DNA from: Fibrobacter sp. | GTDB lineage: Bacteria > Fibrobacterota > Fibrobacteria > Fibrobacterales > Fibrobacteraceae | Length of the DNA stretch: 64,000 nucleotides | Direction: 5' to 3' | Assembly (NCBI GenBank): GCA_024399035.1 | Contig: JAKSID010000014.1 | Span: 1 to 64,000 of the forward strand | Part shown: in pieces, positions 51,491 to 60,908 of the stretch | Numbering within the stretch: the stretch's first letter is position 1 | Layout of the letters: the number at the start of each line of letters is the position of its first letter | Notes under the pieces: model-generated | Told to the model about the DNA's origin: nothing | The model's input: only the letters and a program-made list of their open reading frames with translations | Databases searched by the model: none | Made by a program: the position numbers and the translations under genes

Positions 51491-54400
51491 TTCTTCTTGT
51501 GGCAGAAAAACCTTCCGTTGCAAACCAGCATTACAAGCCAATGCTGGAACGTTTGGAAGGTGAAAAGTTCACCCAAGGAGATGGTTGCCTTATTGGCCAG
51601 AACCATTGCATTACCTGGTGTGTGGGTCACTTGATTACTTTGGCACCGCTGGACGCCTACCCCGGTTTTGAAGGCGGTTGGCGACTGAGCAATCTGCCTT
51701 TGCTTCCGGAAAAATTCCGCTTGATGGAAATTGAAAGCACCCGAAAGCAGTTGGCTGTGGTGCGGGATATGATGAGCAAGGCGGACGTTCTGGTGAACGG
51801 CGCCGACGCCGGCCGCGAAGGTAACCTGATTTTCGACCTGATTCTAGATTACACCCCCGCTTTCAAACAAAAGCAGGTGAAACGTTTGTGGGTGAACAGC
51901 TATGTGGCCAAGGACCTGGACAAGGCTTGGAAAAACCTAGAAGACGCCACCCAGCGTTTGAACTTGAGTTACGCAGCAAGACTTCGCCAACGTGCCGACT
52001 GGATGGTGGGCCTTAACGCCACCCGCGCCTACACACTCACCGCAGGCCGCGGCAAGATGATTTCTGTGGGCCGAGTGCAAACACCTACATTGAATTTGAT
52101 CGTAGAGCGCGACGCCATGGTGGAGCAGTTCAAGGAACTGTACTACTACAGCGTGGTAGGAACCTGGAAAGGCTTTCAGGCTCAGCTTTTGCGCCCGGAT
52201 CGGGACGCCAAAGCAAGTTCTTCTCCAGATGTCATTGCGAGCCCGAAGGGCGAAGCAATCGAAGCTGGCTCCACAAGCATTTCCAAACAGCCTCTAAAAG
52301 TTGCAATCTTCGAAAAAGAGGAGCCGGCCCAGGCTGTGGTGGACAAATGCTCCCCGCCCGAAGAAGCCGCCATTGTCTCCATCGATGTCCAGCAAAAAAA
52401 GCAGTTCCCACAAAAGCCCTTCGACCTGACGGAACTGCAAAAGGAAGGCAACAAGCGTTTCAAATACAGCGCCCAGCAAGTGCTGGACTGCGCCCAGAAC
52501 CTTTACGAAAAGAAGCTGCTCACCTACCCCCGTACCGATTCCGCCTACCTGCCCGACACCATGAAGCAGGAAGCCTACCAGTTGGCCATGCGTTTGGCAA
52601 AACCGGAGCAGCAAAAGATCATGCGTCCGGAATCGGAGAACTTCGTTTTCATCAACAGCAGCAAGGTCACAGACCACTTCGCCATCATTCCTACCGGCGA
52701 ACAGCCCGACGAAATCAAGGGTGGCCTCCCCGAGATGGAAGAGAACATCTACAACCTGGCCAAGGAACGCTTTGTTCAGGCATGGCTCAAACCATACGTC
52801 TGGAATGAAATGGAAGTGACATTGAAAAGTCCAGATGTCATTGCGAGCCCACAGGGCGAAGCAATCGAAGCAGGCACACCCAGCAGTTCTCAAGAAACCT
52901 TCCGTCTCAAGCTGAAGCAAAACGAAGACTTAGGTTTCCGCGCTCTCGTCAAGGAAGAAAAGAAAGCCAAGTCCAAGAAGAAAGGAGATCCCGGCTCGGA
53001 GGCCGGGATGACAGATGGAAAATCCAGCGAAGACGGCGGCAATTCCGATGACATTACAAACATCGTAGAATCCTTCCCCGACTGGAAGCAGGGCGACAAG
53101 GCTCCCTTCGACAGCATCGAGCTGCAAAAGAAAAAGAAGTCCAAGCCCAAGTACTACACCGAAGCAACGCTCCTTGCCGCCATGAAGACCGCAGGCAAGC
53201 AAATCGATAACGAAGAACTGGCCGAAGCCATGAAGGACCGCGGTCTTGGCACCCCGGCAACCCAGGCTGGCATCATCGAAACGCTGAAAAAGCGCGGCTT
53301 CATCGAAGCACAGAAAAATAATCTGGTCAGTACCCTTCGAGGCCGCGAAGTCATCGCCCTGATGGACGAAAAAGTCAAGTCCCCCGAAATGACCGGCGAA
53401 TGGGAATACAAGCTCTCCCAGGTGGAAAAAGGCAACCTGGATCCCAAGGAGTTCCGCGACGGCATCGTGGAATACGTCAAGGAACTTTTTGTTCAACTTC
53501 ACGAAAAATACGGCAGCCAATTTGAACGCGAAACCGTTACCGACGCCCTGCCCTGCCCCAAGTGCAGCCAGCCTATGGAAATCGCCCCCTGGGGTTATGT
53601 CTGCAAGAACGCGGAATGCGGATTCAAGGCCGGCCACACCATAGCAGGCCGCACCCTTAGCCACGCCGAAATGGGCAAGCTTCTAGCCACAGGTAAATCC
53701 GACTTACTCAGCGGATTCAAGAGCAAGAAGGGAACCACCTTCAGCGCCAACCTGATTCTTGGCGAAGACGGCAACATCGGATTTGAATTTAGCGACGAGC
53801 CCAAGGCTTCAACGCCCACACAATTCAAATGCCCCAAATGTGGCAAGCAAATTCTTGACTCTGGCAACCGTTTAGTTTGCGAAGGTTCCAGCGGCAACTC
53901 CGGTGAAGGTTCCAGCGGCGACGCCCCCTCCTGTGACTTTATTTTCTTCAAGACCATCGCCGGCCACATTATGAGCGATGAAGAAATGGCCGAGCTGTTC
54001 AACAACGGCACCACCGACGTCATCACCGACTTTATCACAAAGAAGGGACAATCCTTCAGCGCCAAGGTGGTCTGGGACAGCGAACATAAGGCTACCTTCG
54101 CCTTCGAAAATGACGGACACTTCCACGGCTCCGAAACCAAGTACAAGTGTCCCATCTGCAAGCACACTCTGGAAGAAAACAAGAACGCCATTTTCTGCAC
54201 AGGCAAGGGCACCGACCGCGACGAACAAGGCAATCCCTGCGATTGCAAGTTCACCCTTTTCAAGACTGTCGCAGGCAAGAAACTTCGTGCCGCCGACATC
54301 AAGGCGCTACTCTCCGGCGAAAAGACCGAACTTATCAGCGGATTCAAAAGCAAGAAAGGCGACACCTTCGACGCCTTCTTAAAACTGGGCCCCGACGGCA

Positions 54401-54726
54401 AAACAAACTTCGAGTTCCTCCGCAGAGACTTCCCCTGCCCCGCCTGCGGTGACCAGCTTCGTTTCTGCAGAGGCAGCGACGATCAAGGCAGAAACCTTTC
54501 CGCCTACGTATGTCGCAATCCCCATTGCAACTACGGTATTCCCCAGGTATTCTACCAGCGAGAATTCACCGACGAGGAAATCGAAGGCTTACTCAAGAAC
54601 AAATTCACCCCCGTTCTAGAAGTATTTAAAAAGAACGACACGAAATTCCGTGCCGCTCTTGAACTTCGCGAAGGCGGAAAACTCGCCTTCAATAAATTGA
54701 CCGTCGAAGTCATCGAAAAGAAATAA
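51487..54726 (+). CDS. topB: DNA topoisomerase III, enlarged
   Basis: A type IA topoisomerase relaxing and decatenating DNA (1079 residues; E. coli TopB is 653). Toprim: LLVAEKPSVA (Glu near 7) and NGADAGREGNLIFD; active Tyr347 in LLTYPRTDSAYLPD; QADWMVGLNATRAYT-like SVGRVQTPT stretch. The C-terminal 400 residues hold four zinc-ribbon modules (about 687, 782, 888, 985; CPKC, CPKC, CPIC, CPAC), joined by repeated GFKSKKGxxFxAxLxL segments. Three intergenic-type repeats are in frame: two encode VIASPKGEAIEAG/VIASPQGEAIEAG and one encodes GDPGSEAGMTDG. TATCTT stands 7 bases before the ATG. Confidence 0.93.
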   Translation: MILLVAEKPSVANQHYKPMLERLEGEKFTQGDGCLIGQNHCITWCVGHLITLAPLDAYPGFEGGWRLSNLPLLPEKFRLMEIESTRKQLAVVRDMMSKADVLVNGADAGREGNLIFDLILDYTPAFKQKQVKRLWVNSYVAKDLDKAWKNLEDATQRLNLSYAARLRQRADWMVGLNATRAYTLTAGRGKMISVGRVQTPTLNLIVERDAMVEQFKELYYYSVVGTWKGFQAQLLRPDRDAKASSSPDVIASPKGEAIEAGSTSISKQPLKVAIFEKEEPAQAVVDKCSPPEEAAIVSIDVQQKKQFPQKPFDLTELQKEGNKRFKYSAQQVLDCAQNLYEKKLLTYPRTDSAYLPDTMKQEAYQLAMRLAKPEQQKIMRPESENFVFINSSKVTDHFAIIPTGEQPDEIKGGLPEMEENIYNLAKERFVQAWLKPYVWNEMEVTLKSPDVIASPQGEAIEAGTPSSSQETFRLKLKQNEDLGFRALVKEEKKAKSKKKGDPGSEAGMTDGKSSEDGGNSDDITNIVESFPDWKQGDKAPFDSIELQKKKKSKPKYYTEATLLAAMKTAGKQIDNEELAEAMKDRGLGTPATQAGIIETLKKRGFIEAQKNNLVSTLRGREVIALMDEKVKSPEMTGEWEYKLSQVEKGNLDPKEFRDGIVEYVKELFVQLHEKYGSQFERETVTDALPCPKCSQPMEIAPWGYVCKNAECGFKAGHTIAGRTLSHAEMGKLLATGKSDLLSGFKSKKGTTFSANLILGEDGNIGFEFSDEPKASTPTQFKCPKCGKQILDSGNRLVCEGSSGNSGEGSSGDAPSCDFIFFKTIAGHIMSDEEMAELFNNGTTDVITDFITKKGQSFSAKVVWDSEHKATFAFENDGHFHGSETKYKCPICKHTLEENKNAIFCTGKGTDRDEQGNPCDCKFTLFKTVAGKKLRAADIKALLSGEKTELISGFKSKKGDTFDAFLKLGPDGKTNFEFLRRDFPCPACGDQLRFCRGSDDQGRNLSAYVCRNPHCNYGIPQVFYQREFTDEEIEGLLKNKFTPVLEVFKKNDTKFRAALELREGGKLAFNKLTVEVIEKK
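52228..52264. repeat. GTCATTGCGAG repeat in topB, copy 1
   Basis: Reads GATGTCATTGCGAGCCCGAA then GGGCGAAGCAATCGAAG; encodes DVIASPKGEAIEAG, about residues 248-260. The same words code the insert in the aminotransferase gene at 46451. Confidence 0.85.
52833..52870. repeat. GTCATTGCGAG repeat in topB, copy 2
   Basis: Near-identical to copy 1 (ACAGGG in place of GAAGGG); encodes DVIASPQGEAIEAG. It lies between KSP and TPSSSQ in a loop following VWNEMEVTL. Confidence 0.85.
52984..53012. repeat. CCCGGC/GCCGGG palindromic repeat in topB
   Basis: GATCCCGGCTCGGAG then GCCGGGATGACA, a hairpin in frame, coding GDPGSEAGMTDG within a Lys- and Ser-rich linker. This is the mirror form of the GTCATCCCGGA type seen at 44488 and 46740. 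Confidence 0.75.
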
Positions 54727-54767
54727 AAACCTTTATTTCTTTACCAACGCCAGCCTTCGTAGGGTTA

Positions 54768-57104
54768 CTAGTCTTTGATACAACGAACAGACTTATAATC
54801 AGTCTTAAGCATATCATTTCTAACGGATCCAGAACTGTATCTATTGGAAACCATAGAGCCATTGATCCATAAAAGCGGAGCATACTGTTCCGAATAAACT
54901 TGGGTATCTTTTGTCATTCCGCTTTTTCCCGATGTCCAAAATTGCGCAACATAATGATCTGATTTAATCCCGGATGTTGGACTGAAAAAACCTGAAGGCA
55001 GCACATTCAATCCGTATAAATCATTACCAAATGTTTGTTCAGTACCATTTTCTGAAGTCAACCAATATTCAGTAGATGAAGCCATATTTACAGCAGGACC
55101 AACTTTGGAAACCAGGACCGCAAATTCTGACGAATCGGGGACATGCCAACCTTCTGGACAGATTCCCTTACGCGGTATAGCAAAGGAGCCAGCCACACTA
55201 TTCGAACACCTGTCTGCAACAACGGAGATACTTTCACAATCAACAACAGTGGCCCATTGATAGAAATATCCGTACTTACTACCATCAGCATCATCAGAAC
55301 GTTTTTTTGCGGTTGTTCCCATGGACGATTCATAGAATCTTAGGTTTTCCGCCATCCACACCTGTTCACCAATTTTAACAATACTATACTTTTGACTCGA
55401 AACTCCACGACTATCAACAAGTATACCTCTAGGGACGCCGTCTTCACAAGACATATCCGACGGATACTTAACGCCATTACAAAGAAGTTCCACCTGGTTT
55501 TTGTCATTACAAAAATATTTTGAATCATCTATCGGCTCCCCGTTGCAAAGGGAATGAATTTCATCATCGTCATTACAGTAAGAAAATTCCACATTATATT
55601 TTTTTGAGCCGCAAGTTCCTAAAACATCATCCTTTTCACATTCATATTTAGAAACGTCATATTTTTTTCCACCGCAAATTCCATAGACATTTCCATCATT
55701 ACCGCACGTTTCCTCTGAAGGCTTGTACTTTTTACCATTACAAAGTTCATGAACCTCGATCTCTTCTGTATCGCAAAAGTGTGTATTCGGATCAAATTTT
55801 TCAACTTCCCCGCACCAGCCTAAAATTTTAATAGGATTACAAACTATCTCCACGCCCTCAAACTTTAGCGTGGGGGAAACCATTTTCCCAAGAAGATTCA
55901 ACTCTTGGTATTCAACGGACAATGTGAACATATTATCGCCCGCCCTAGGATTCATGCTAGATTCAGCGAAAGGATCTTCCCACTCCACATAACCTGTTTT
56001 AGGACTATTTTCATCAGGATAGAACGTCCAAACTACTGGAAAAACATCGCCAATACCATATTCCGTAACGACGTTCCTATCAACAAGAGCCTTGCAAACA
56101 CCGGAAATCATCGTGTCTGAACTGGATTCAATGCTACTAGAGCTAGAATTTTCCTCAGAGGAACTGGATTCAATTTCACTAGAGCTGGATTTTTCATCGG
56201 AAGAACTGGATTCGACTTCACTAGAGCTGGATTTTTCATCGGAAGAACTGGATTCGACTTCACTAGAGCTGGATTTTTCATCGGAAGAACTGGATTCACT
56301 CAAAGAACTACTTTCCTCATCGTCATCACGGTCGTCAAACAGAGCAAGACCTGCAATGAGGAAACCAGCATTTTTACCACTTTGAGTTTCCGTAAAGGTC
56401 ACACCAACAGCATTAACCTTTCCCAAGAATTTTTTAAAATCAGATTCACCACTCTGTTTCTTAAAATCCTCAAACCACACATTCACTGCGCGAACTTTCT
56501 TGGAATCATCGTTAACAACATTCAATGCTTTAGAACGATATTCAGAAACAATTTTGCCATCTTTCATTTCCAAGAGACTAATGTAAAAGTCCGAGGACGA
56601 AGCTAGCGCAACGGTCATACCCGTATAGCGATCTTCACCAGTCAAGTCAACATCTTTTAAATTGACAAACAAGGTAGCAAAGGGACTACGAACTTCGTTT
56701 GATATTTCAACCTTACCGGAAATGCCCCCCAACCTAAGGAGAGTCATCATATCTCGGGGCAACTGATCTACAGGATAAACCTGGCCCTTGTCATTGGCAA
56801 TATTCAGACGGACCGTAGACTCGTCATCAGTAACCAAGCCCCACTTTGTTCCAACAGTAGTTTCTACGCCATAGGACTTTCCATCATAAGCTCTCCAAAG
56901 CTCAAAGCAGGAGGCCGCATTTTTCGGGCATGACAATTCATAGACTGAGGTTGCTCCGGTATCGATAACATCCACATCGCCATAGGTTTCTCGGAATTCG
57001 TCCTTAAACTCTTCGGCATAATCCGTACAAGCGGAGACCACAAGCAACAAAGCCAGGGCAACAAACCATAAGACAATCATTTTTTTCTGGGCAAACATCT
57101 TCAT
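54768..57104 (-). CDS. FISUC-domain lipoprotein with Cys-rich repeats
   Basis: A 778-residue surface lipoprotein (lipobox SAC, Cys26). Order: N-terminal beta-rich region (about 27-265), a Ser/Glu/Asp linker (about 268-335) coded by 42-base tandem repeats, an Ig-like region, about six Cys repeats of 21-24 residues (about 430-560) of form C-x-G-KKY-x5-8-C, then a Fibrobacter major paralogous domain (SSQKYSIVKIGEQVWMAENLRF, ICPEGWHVPDSSEF, YWLTSENG, KSVRCIKD). The ATG at 57104 is preferred over one two codons earlier, by spacing to GGGG. It follows 57114-58535 with a short gap. Binding or structural role inferred. Confidence 0.83.
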   Translation of the reverse strand: MKMFAQKKMIVLWFVALALLLVVSACTDYAEEFKDEFRETYGDVDVIDTGATSVYELSCPKNAASCFELWRAYDGKSYGVETTVGTKWGLVTDDESTVRLNIANDKGQVYPVDQLPRDMMTLLRLGGISGKVEISNEVRSPFATLFVNLKDVDLTGEDRYTGMTVALASSSDFYISLLEMKDGKIVSEYRSKALNVVNDDSKKVRAVNVWFEDFKKQSGESDFKKFLGKVNAVGVTFTETQSGKNAGFLIAGLALFDDRDDDEESSSLSESSSSDEKSSSSEVESSSSDEKSSSSEVESSSSDEKSSSSEIESSSSEENSSSSSIESSSDTMISGVCKALVDRNVVTEYGIGDVFPVVWTFYPDENSPKTGYVEWEDPFAESSMNPRAGDNMFTLSVEYQELNLLGKMVSPTLKFEGVEIVCNPIKILGWCGEVEKFDPNTHFCDTEEIEVHELCNGKKYKPSEETCGNDGNVYGICGGKKYDVSKYECEKDDVLGTCGSKKYNVEFSYCNDDDEIHSLCNGEPIDDSKYFCNDKNQVELLCNGVKYPSDMSCEDGVPRGILVDSRGVSSQKYSIVKIGEQVWMAENLRFYESSMGTTAKKRSDDADGSKYGYFYQWATVVDCESISVVADRCSNSVAGSFAIPRKGICPEGWHVPDSSEFAVLVSKVGPAVNMASSTEYWLTSENGTEQTFGNDLYGLNVLPSGFFSPTSGIKSDHYVAQFWTSGKSGMTKDTQVYSEQYAPLLWINGSMVSNRYSSGSVRNDMLKTDYKSVRCIKD
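56119..56300. repeat. 42-bp tandem repeat in the Ser linker
   Basis: Three near-identical 42-base units (56161, 56203, 56245), each starting GAACTGGATTC, are flanked by a degenerate copy at 56119 and a partial one at 56287. They encode SSSSDEKSSSSEVE. The copy number is likely to vary between strains. Confidence 0.85.
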
Positions 57105-57113
57105 AACCATCCC

Positions 57114-58535
57114 CTAGAAAAAGAAGGTGACTCCAGCACCAACAATGCCGGCGGCCATCAAGCCTAGGCCCACAGCACGGAGCGTTTGGGCACTTTCAAT
57201 TTTATCCAATCGATCGGAGTACTCCTCAGGACTACTCGGGCGCTTTTCACGTTCAGAGGCAGCCTTGCTGTTGAATACGGCAGCCATAATTCCACCACCA
57301 ACGGCAACTGCACCTGCAATAGCCAGGGGAACCACGTGTACCTTAAAACGACTGCCCTTTTCCGCAGTAGATTCCACAGCACTAGAAGCACTTGCATCGA
57401 TAGCAGCGGACTTAGCGGCAACGCTTGCGGCAAGCGCAGCGGATTCCTCCTTGGCCATCGTTTCCATTTCGTCTTCGTCCGCTTCATTGGGTCCCTTCAA
57501 ATGCTTAACCACCGGAGGAGGCAAAGTGGAATCGCCCATCACAGCCACTGCGGAAATTTCACCCTTCGCAACAGCGTCATTAATCTCGCCATCGGTCTTA
57601 CCCCAGGTCCAACGACCCATCAAGTCTTTTTCCTGATAGGCAGAGGTAAACTCCACACGACCACGGAAGTGCTGCATCTCGCCATCCTCACCCATGGGCA
57701 AGTTCACCTTACGTTCCTGGAAATTCACAATCAAGTGAGAATGCTTACGTCCCATAGGCAAAGCGGTCACATTAAACAAACGGGCGCCATTCAAGTAGTA
57801 AGAGCCTGCCACCGGACGATTCAAGTCCAGGTAGAAATCCAACACTTCAGGTTCCAAAACAATCTGAATGTTGGCAGAATTATTTCTCAAAGAATCGTTA
57901 ATCTGCTGCACAGACTGCACAAACAACGGAGCGAATTCATCACCAGCCTTACGCAAGACAATCTCACCGCACTTATCCAGCCAGCGACTCATCATCTTGG
58001 TCTGCTGTTGCATCCTGTTCGCATCGAAATACAAATTGAAATTGTAGGTGGCGTCAAAAGCACCTTCGAAGCTCAACGGTTCCAAATCCACAGAACCATT
58101 TAACTTAAGCAACTGTTCCTTGGAAACCAGAATTCCACCCAGAGCGGTTGCGCAAGCCTTGATCTGTTCCGTACGTTCAGCAAGGGTGGAGCCCATCTTC
58201 ATGGCACCTAGTCGCAGTTCACCGGTCACTTCCATATACTTGGTTTCGAATTCCGGAAGTTCAACCGCATAAAAGTGGCTACACTCGTCATCCAGCACAT
58301 CATTGATGGAGATCATGGAGCACTTGTCGTTAATCTTTGCAATTCTATTGGCTCTTTCCCACAAAGCCTCAAGTTCGGGGTTGTTTTGGCCAAGTCCATC
58401 CTTCAAGGATTCCAAATCTTTTTGAATAGTTTGAAATTCAGAAGCATCCTTAACAAAAATCGAGGCGGTCATGTCTGCGTAAACAGCAGAAACAAGAACC
58501 ATCAAAGCGCAAAAAAGCATTTTGTAAGATTTCAT
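57114..58535 (-). CDS. Secreted envelope protein, unknown function
   Basis: A 473-residue protein with a signal peptide (KMLFCALMVLVSAVYA), a coiled-coil-prone N-terminal region (EFQTIQKDLESLKDGLGQNNPELEALWERANRIAK), and a central beta-rich part with SVDLEPLSFEGAFDATYNFNLYFDA. An Ala/Ser-rich spacer follows, and the C-terminus has a hydrophobic helix (VPLAIAGAVAVGGGIMAAVF) and a second near the end (GLGLMAAGIVGAGVTFFF). No family recognised. The ATG at 58535 is preferred over a TTG two codons earlier. The next gene (FISUC lipoprotein) starts about 9 bases after its stop, so they are one unit. Confidence 0.6.
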   Translation of the reverse strand: MKSYKMLFCALMVLVSAVYADMTASIFVKDASEFQTIQKDLESLKDGLGQNNPELEALWERANRIAKINDKCSMISINDVLDDECSHFYAVELPEFETKYMEVTGELRLGAMKMGSTLAERTEQIKACATALGGILVSKEQLLKLNGSVDLEPLSFEGAFDATYNFNLYFDANRMQQQTKMMSRWLDKCGEIVLRKAGDEFAPLFVQSVQQINDSLRNNSANIQIVLEPEVLDFYLDLNRPVAGSYYLNGARLFNVTALPMGRKHSHLIVNFQERKVNLPMGEDGEMQHFRGRVEFTSAYQEKDLMGRWTWGKTDGEINDAVAKGEISAVAVMGDSTLPPPVVKHLKGPNEADEDEMETMAKEESAALAASVAAKSAAIDASASSAVESTAEKGSRFKVHVVPLAIAGAVAVGGGIMAAVFNSKAASEREKRPSSPEEYSDRLDKIESAQTLRAVGLGLMAAGIVGAGVTFFF

Positions 58536-58578
58536 ATCCAAATAATAACATTTTGGATTTATTGTAAATTTTTAGGAC

Positions 58579-58611
58579 AAAAAAAAAGACCCGATTTAAG
58601 GTCGGATCTTT
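58579..58611 (-). terminator. Terminator after the 65-residue protein gene
   Basis: On the minus strand AAAGATCCGA pairs with TCGGGTCTTT (one T-G pair), followed by nine T residues. Confidence 0.75.
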
Positions 58612-58634
58612 GTTGAACTGCGAAGTACGAGCAA

Positions 58635-58832
58635 TTAATCCAAACGTTCGCCCAGAATAACGCTTGCGTAGGCCACAGCCACAGCGCAAGCGGCAAGCAC
58701 ATTACCAGTTGCCAGAATCATAGCTGCAAATACAACCGGAGTGAAAATCATAAGTCCGGCAAACAGAACATCGTTGTGTGCGATGGAAAGAGAAGAAACT
58801 GCCTTGGAAGTGATGTTCATAATCTGACGCAT
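58635..58832 (-). CDS. Small two-helix membrane protein, unknown function
   Basis: A 65-residue protein: a polar N-terminus, then two hydrophobic helices (VLFAGLMIFTPVVFAAMIL and VLAACAVAVAYASVIL) and a charged tail (GERLD). AGG stands about 8 bases ahead of the ATG, and a good terminator follows the stop, so it is a single-gene unit. No family recognised; toxin, bacteriocin-like or regulatory membrane peptides are all possible. Confidence 0.6.
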   Translation of the reverse strand: MRQIMNITSKAVSSLSIAHNDVLFAGLMIFTPVVFAAMILATGNVLAACAVAVAYASVILGERLD

Positions 58833-58950
58833 ATTTTTACCTATTATCCTTTGCCTGAAAGTTCGCGAACCAGTCGTTTACCTCCAAGCTCTCATTGTTA
58901 CATGAACAAATATAGGTCCAAAATAGCGTCAGTTTTTGACAATTTCAAAA

Positions 58951-60888
58951 TTAATTTTTTCCTTCAATTCCAGCCTTTTTATTAAAGGCCTCAGGCGTGG
59001 TGAACGTAGGAACAATTTCATGCAGGGCGGCAATAGCCACATCATCCTTATTTTCCTTGGCTGCATTCTGCAAATTCCATAATTGATTAATGAACATAGG
59101 GCCAATTTCTATTTGACGCCCGACAAAAATCAGCTTATTCTCGGTTTTTTCAAGACCTTCCTCGTTCATCAGAAGTTCTTCCTTGATTTTTTCACCTGGG
59201 CGGAGACCTGTAAACTTAATAGGCACATCCTTGTAGGGAACCTTTCCGTACATACGAATCAAGTTTTCGGCCAATGTCAAAATTTTTACAGGACGTCCCA
59301 TATCCAACACAAAGATTTCGCCACCCTTTGCAAAGCTTGCAGCTTCCAAAACAAGGCTCACGGCCTCAGGAATCGTCATAAAGTAACGAATAATATCGGG
59401 ATGCGTTACCGTAACAGGCTTTCCTTGTTCAATTTGACGTTTAAACAGGGGAATCACAGACCCGTTGCTACCAAGAACATTTCCAAAACGAGTAGTCACA
59501 AACTCAGTCTTTTTATCCTGCTGCTGTGACATGTACTGCACGATCATTTCGCAGCAACGCTTGGAGGCTCCCATCACATTAGTGGGATTCACCGCCTTGT
59601 CGGTACTGATCATAACAAACTTACCCACATCATGCTGTAGGGCCAAGGTCGCCATGTTAAACGTTCCAATAACGTTATTCTTGATGGCCTCCATGGGATT
59701 GTTCTCCATAAGGGGCACATGCTTATGGGCAGCAGCATGGAATACCACATCAGGCCTATACGCCTTGAAAATTTCATTCATGCGGAAATAGTCACGAACA
59801 CTGGCAATAAGAGTTACAAGGTTCAGCTTATCGCCATACTCCATCACCAGTTCCTGCTGTATTTCATAAGCGTTATTTTCGTAAATATCAACAATGACAA
59901 CCTGCTTAGGATTGTACTTTGCAATTTGACGGACCAGTTCACTACCGATACTGCCACCGCCTCCAGTAACCATACAAACTTTGCCGCAAATAAAATTCAA
60001 CACACCGGTATTATTGAACTTGATGGTTTCGCGGCCAAGCAAGTCTTCTACCTTAATATCACGAATTTGGCCAACAAAATTTGTGGAACCATCACCAAGT
60101 TTCGAAGTATCCAGCAAATTACCAATAAAAGGCAGAATCTTGATCGGCAATCCTGTTTGGCTGCACAAATCAAGAATTACTTGACGGTCTGCCGGAGGGC
60201 AACTAGGTATGGCAAAAATAATCTGCTGGACATTTTCAGCCTTGGCGATTGCCGGAATTTCACTGGTACCGCCAGCAACAACAACGTTGTAATAGAACTT
60301 CCCCATCTTGGTTCGATCATCATCGATAAGGCAAACCGGATAAATTGCGCTACTTGCACCACGATCACTCTTATCATGTTTGCTATGACGGATTTCCTGC
60401 AGCAAGATCATGGCAGCATTTCCAGCACCAATGATCATGGTACGTTTCACTTCCGCCTGCAAATGTCCTGTTTCAACCAAGGTAATAAAGGCATCCTTGA
60501 ACATATATCTGAAAAGAACTACACCGCAAGCAGCAATTATCGTATGCAGCAAATAGAATTCCCAGAAAAAGTCGCCACTGATTACAAGAATCAAAACACT
60601 TCCGACGCCCATACCAAGCACAACACCTAGTACACAAGTCAGATAATCCCTGCGACTAATATAACGCCATAATTTATTGTAAGCGCCCGCAAGCATAAGG
60701 CAGCTGAAGCAGCAGAATACGCTCACCACAAAAATCATGAACAGGTCCGGGCGGCCAATACGTTCAGCAAAAAGCGGCAACGGGAAGTTCGCCACAAGTC
60801 CGGATACGGCAACAATAAAGGCGTCCACAACGGCGAGAACACGCTTACGATACCTAAAACTTTTAAATAAAGCCTTAATCCTTTCCAT
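58951..60888 (-). CDS. Nucleoside-diphosphate-sugar 4,6-dehydratase, CapD/PglF/WbpM type
   Basis: A 645-residue membrane-anchored short-chain dehydrogenase making 4-keto-6-deoxy sugar nucleotides for surface polysaccharide. Four N-terminal helices (about 15-120), a CoA-binding-like domain (MIIGAGNAAMILLQEI, about 150), then the SDR domain: VTGGGGSIGSELVRQIAKY (about 306-322), DVVFHAAAHKHVPLMENNP, and VMISTDKAVNPTNVMGASKR, where Lys replaces the usual Tyr-containing triad in this extended SDR group, and LRPGEKIKEELL. It follows the Wzc-like gene by 20 bases. Confidence 0.9.
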   Translation of the reverse strand: MERIKALFKSFRYRKRVLAVVDAFIVAVSGLVANFPLPLFAERIGRPDLFMIFVVSVFCCFSCLMLAGAYNKLWRYISRRDYLTCVLGVVLGMGVGSVLILVISGDFFWEFYLLHTIIAACGVVLFRYMFKDAFITLVETGHLQAEVKRTMIIGAGNAAMILLQEIRHSKHDKSDRGASSAIYPVCLIDDDRTKMGKFYYNVVVAGGTSEIPAIAKAENVQQIIFAIPSCPPADRQVILDLCSQTGLPIKILPFIGNLLDTSKLGDGSTNFVGQIRDIKVEDLLGRETIKFNNTGVLNFICGKVCMVTGGGGSIGSELVRQIAKYNPKQVVIVDIYENNAYEIQQELVMEYGDKLNLVTLIASVRDYFRMNEIFKAYRPDVVFHAAAHKHVPLMENNPMEAIKNNVIGTFNMATLALQHDVGKFVMISTDKAVNPTNVMGASKRCCEMIVQYMSQQQDKKTEFVTTRFGNVLGSNGSVIPLFKRQIEQGKPVTVTHPDIIRYFMTIPEAVSLVLEAASFAKGGEIFVLDMGRPVKILTLAENLIRMYGKVPYKDVPIKFTGLRPGEKIKEELLMNEEGLEKTENKLIFVGRQIEIGPMFINQLWNLQNAAKENKDDVAIAALHEIVPTFTTPEAFNKKAGIEGKN

Positions 60889-60908
60889 ACCAAACTACTC
60901 TTTTTAAA

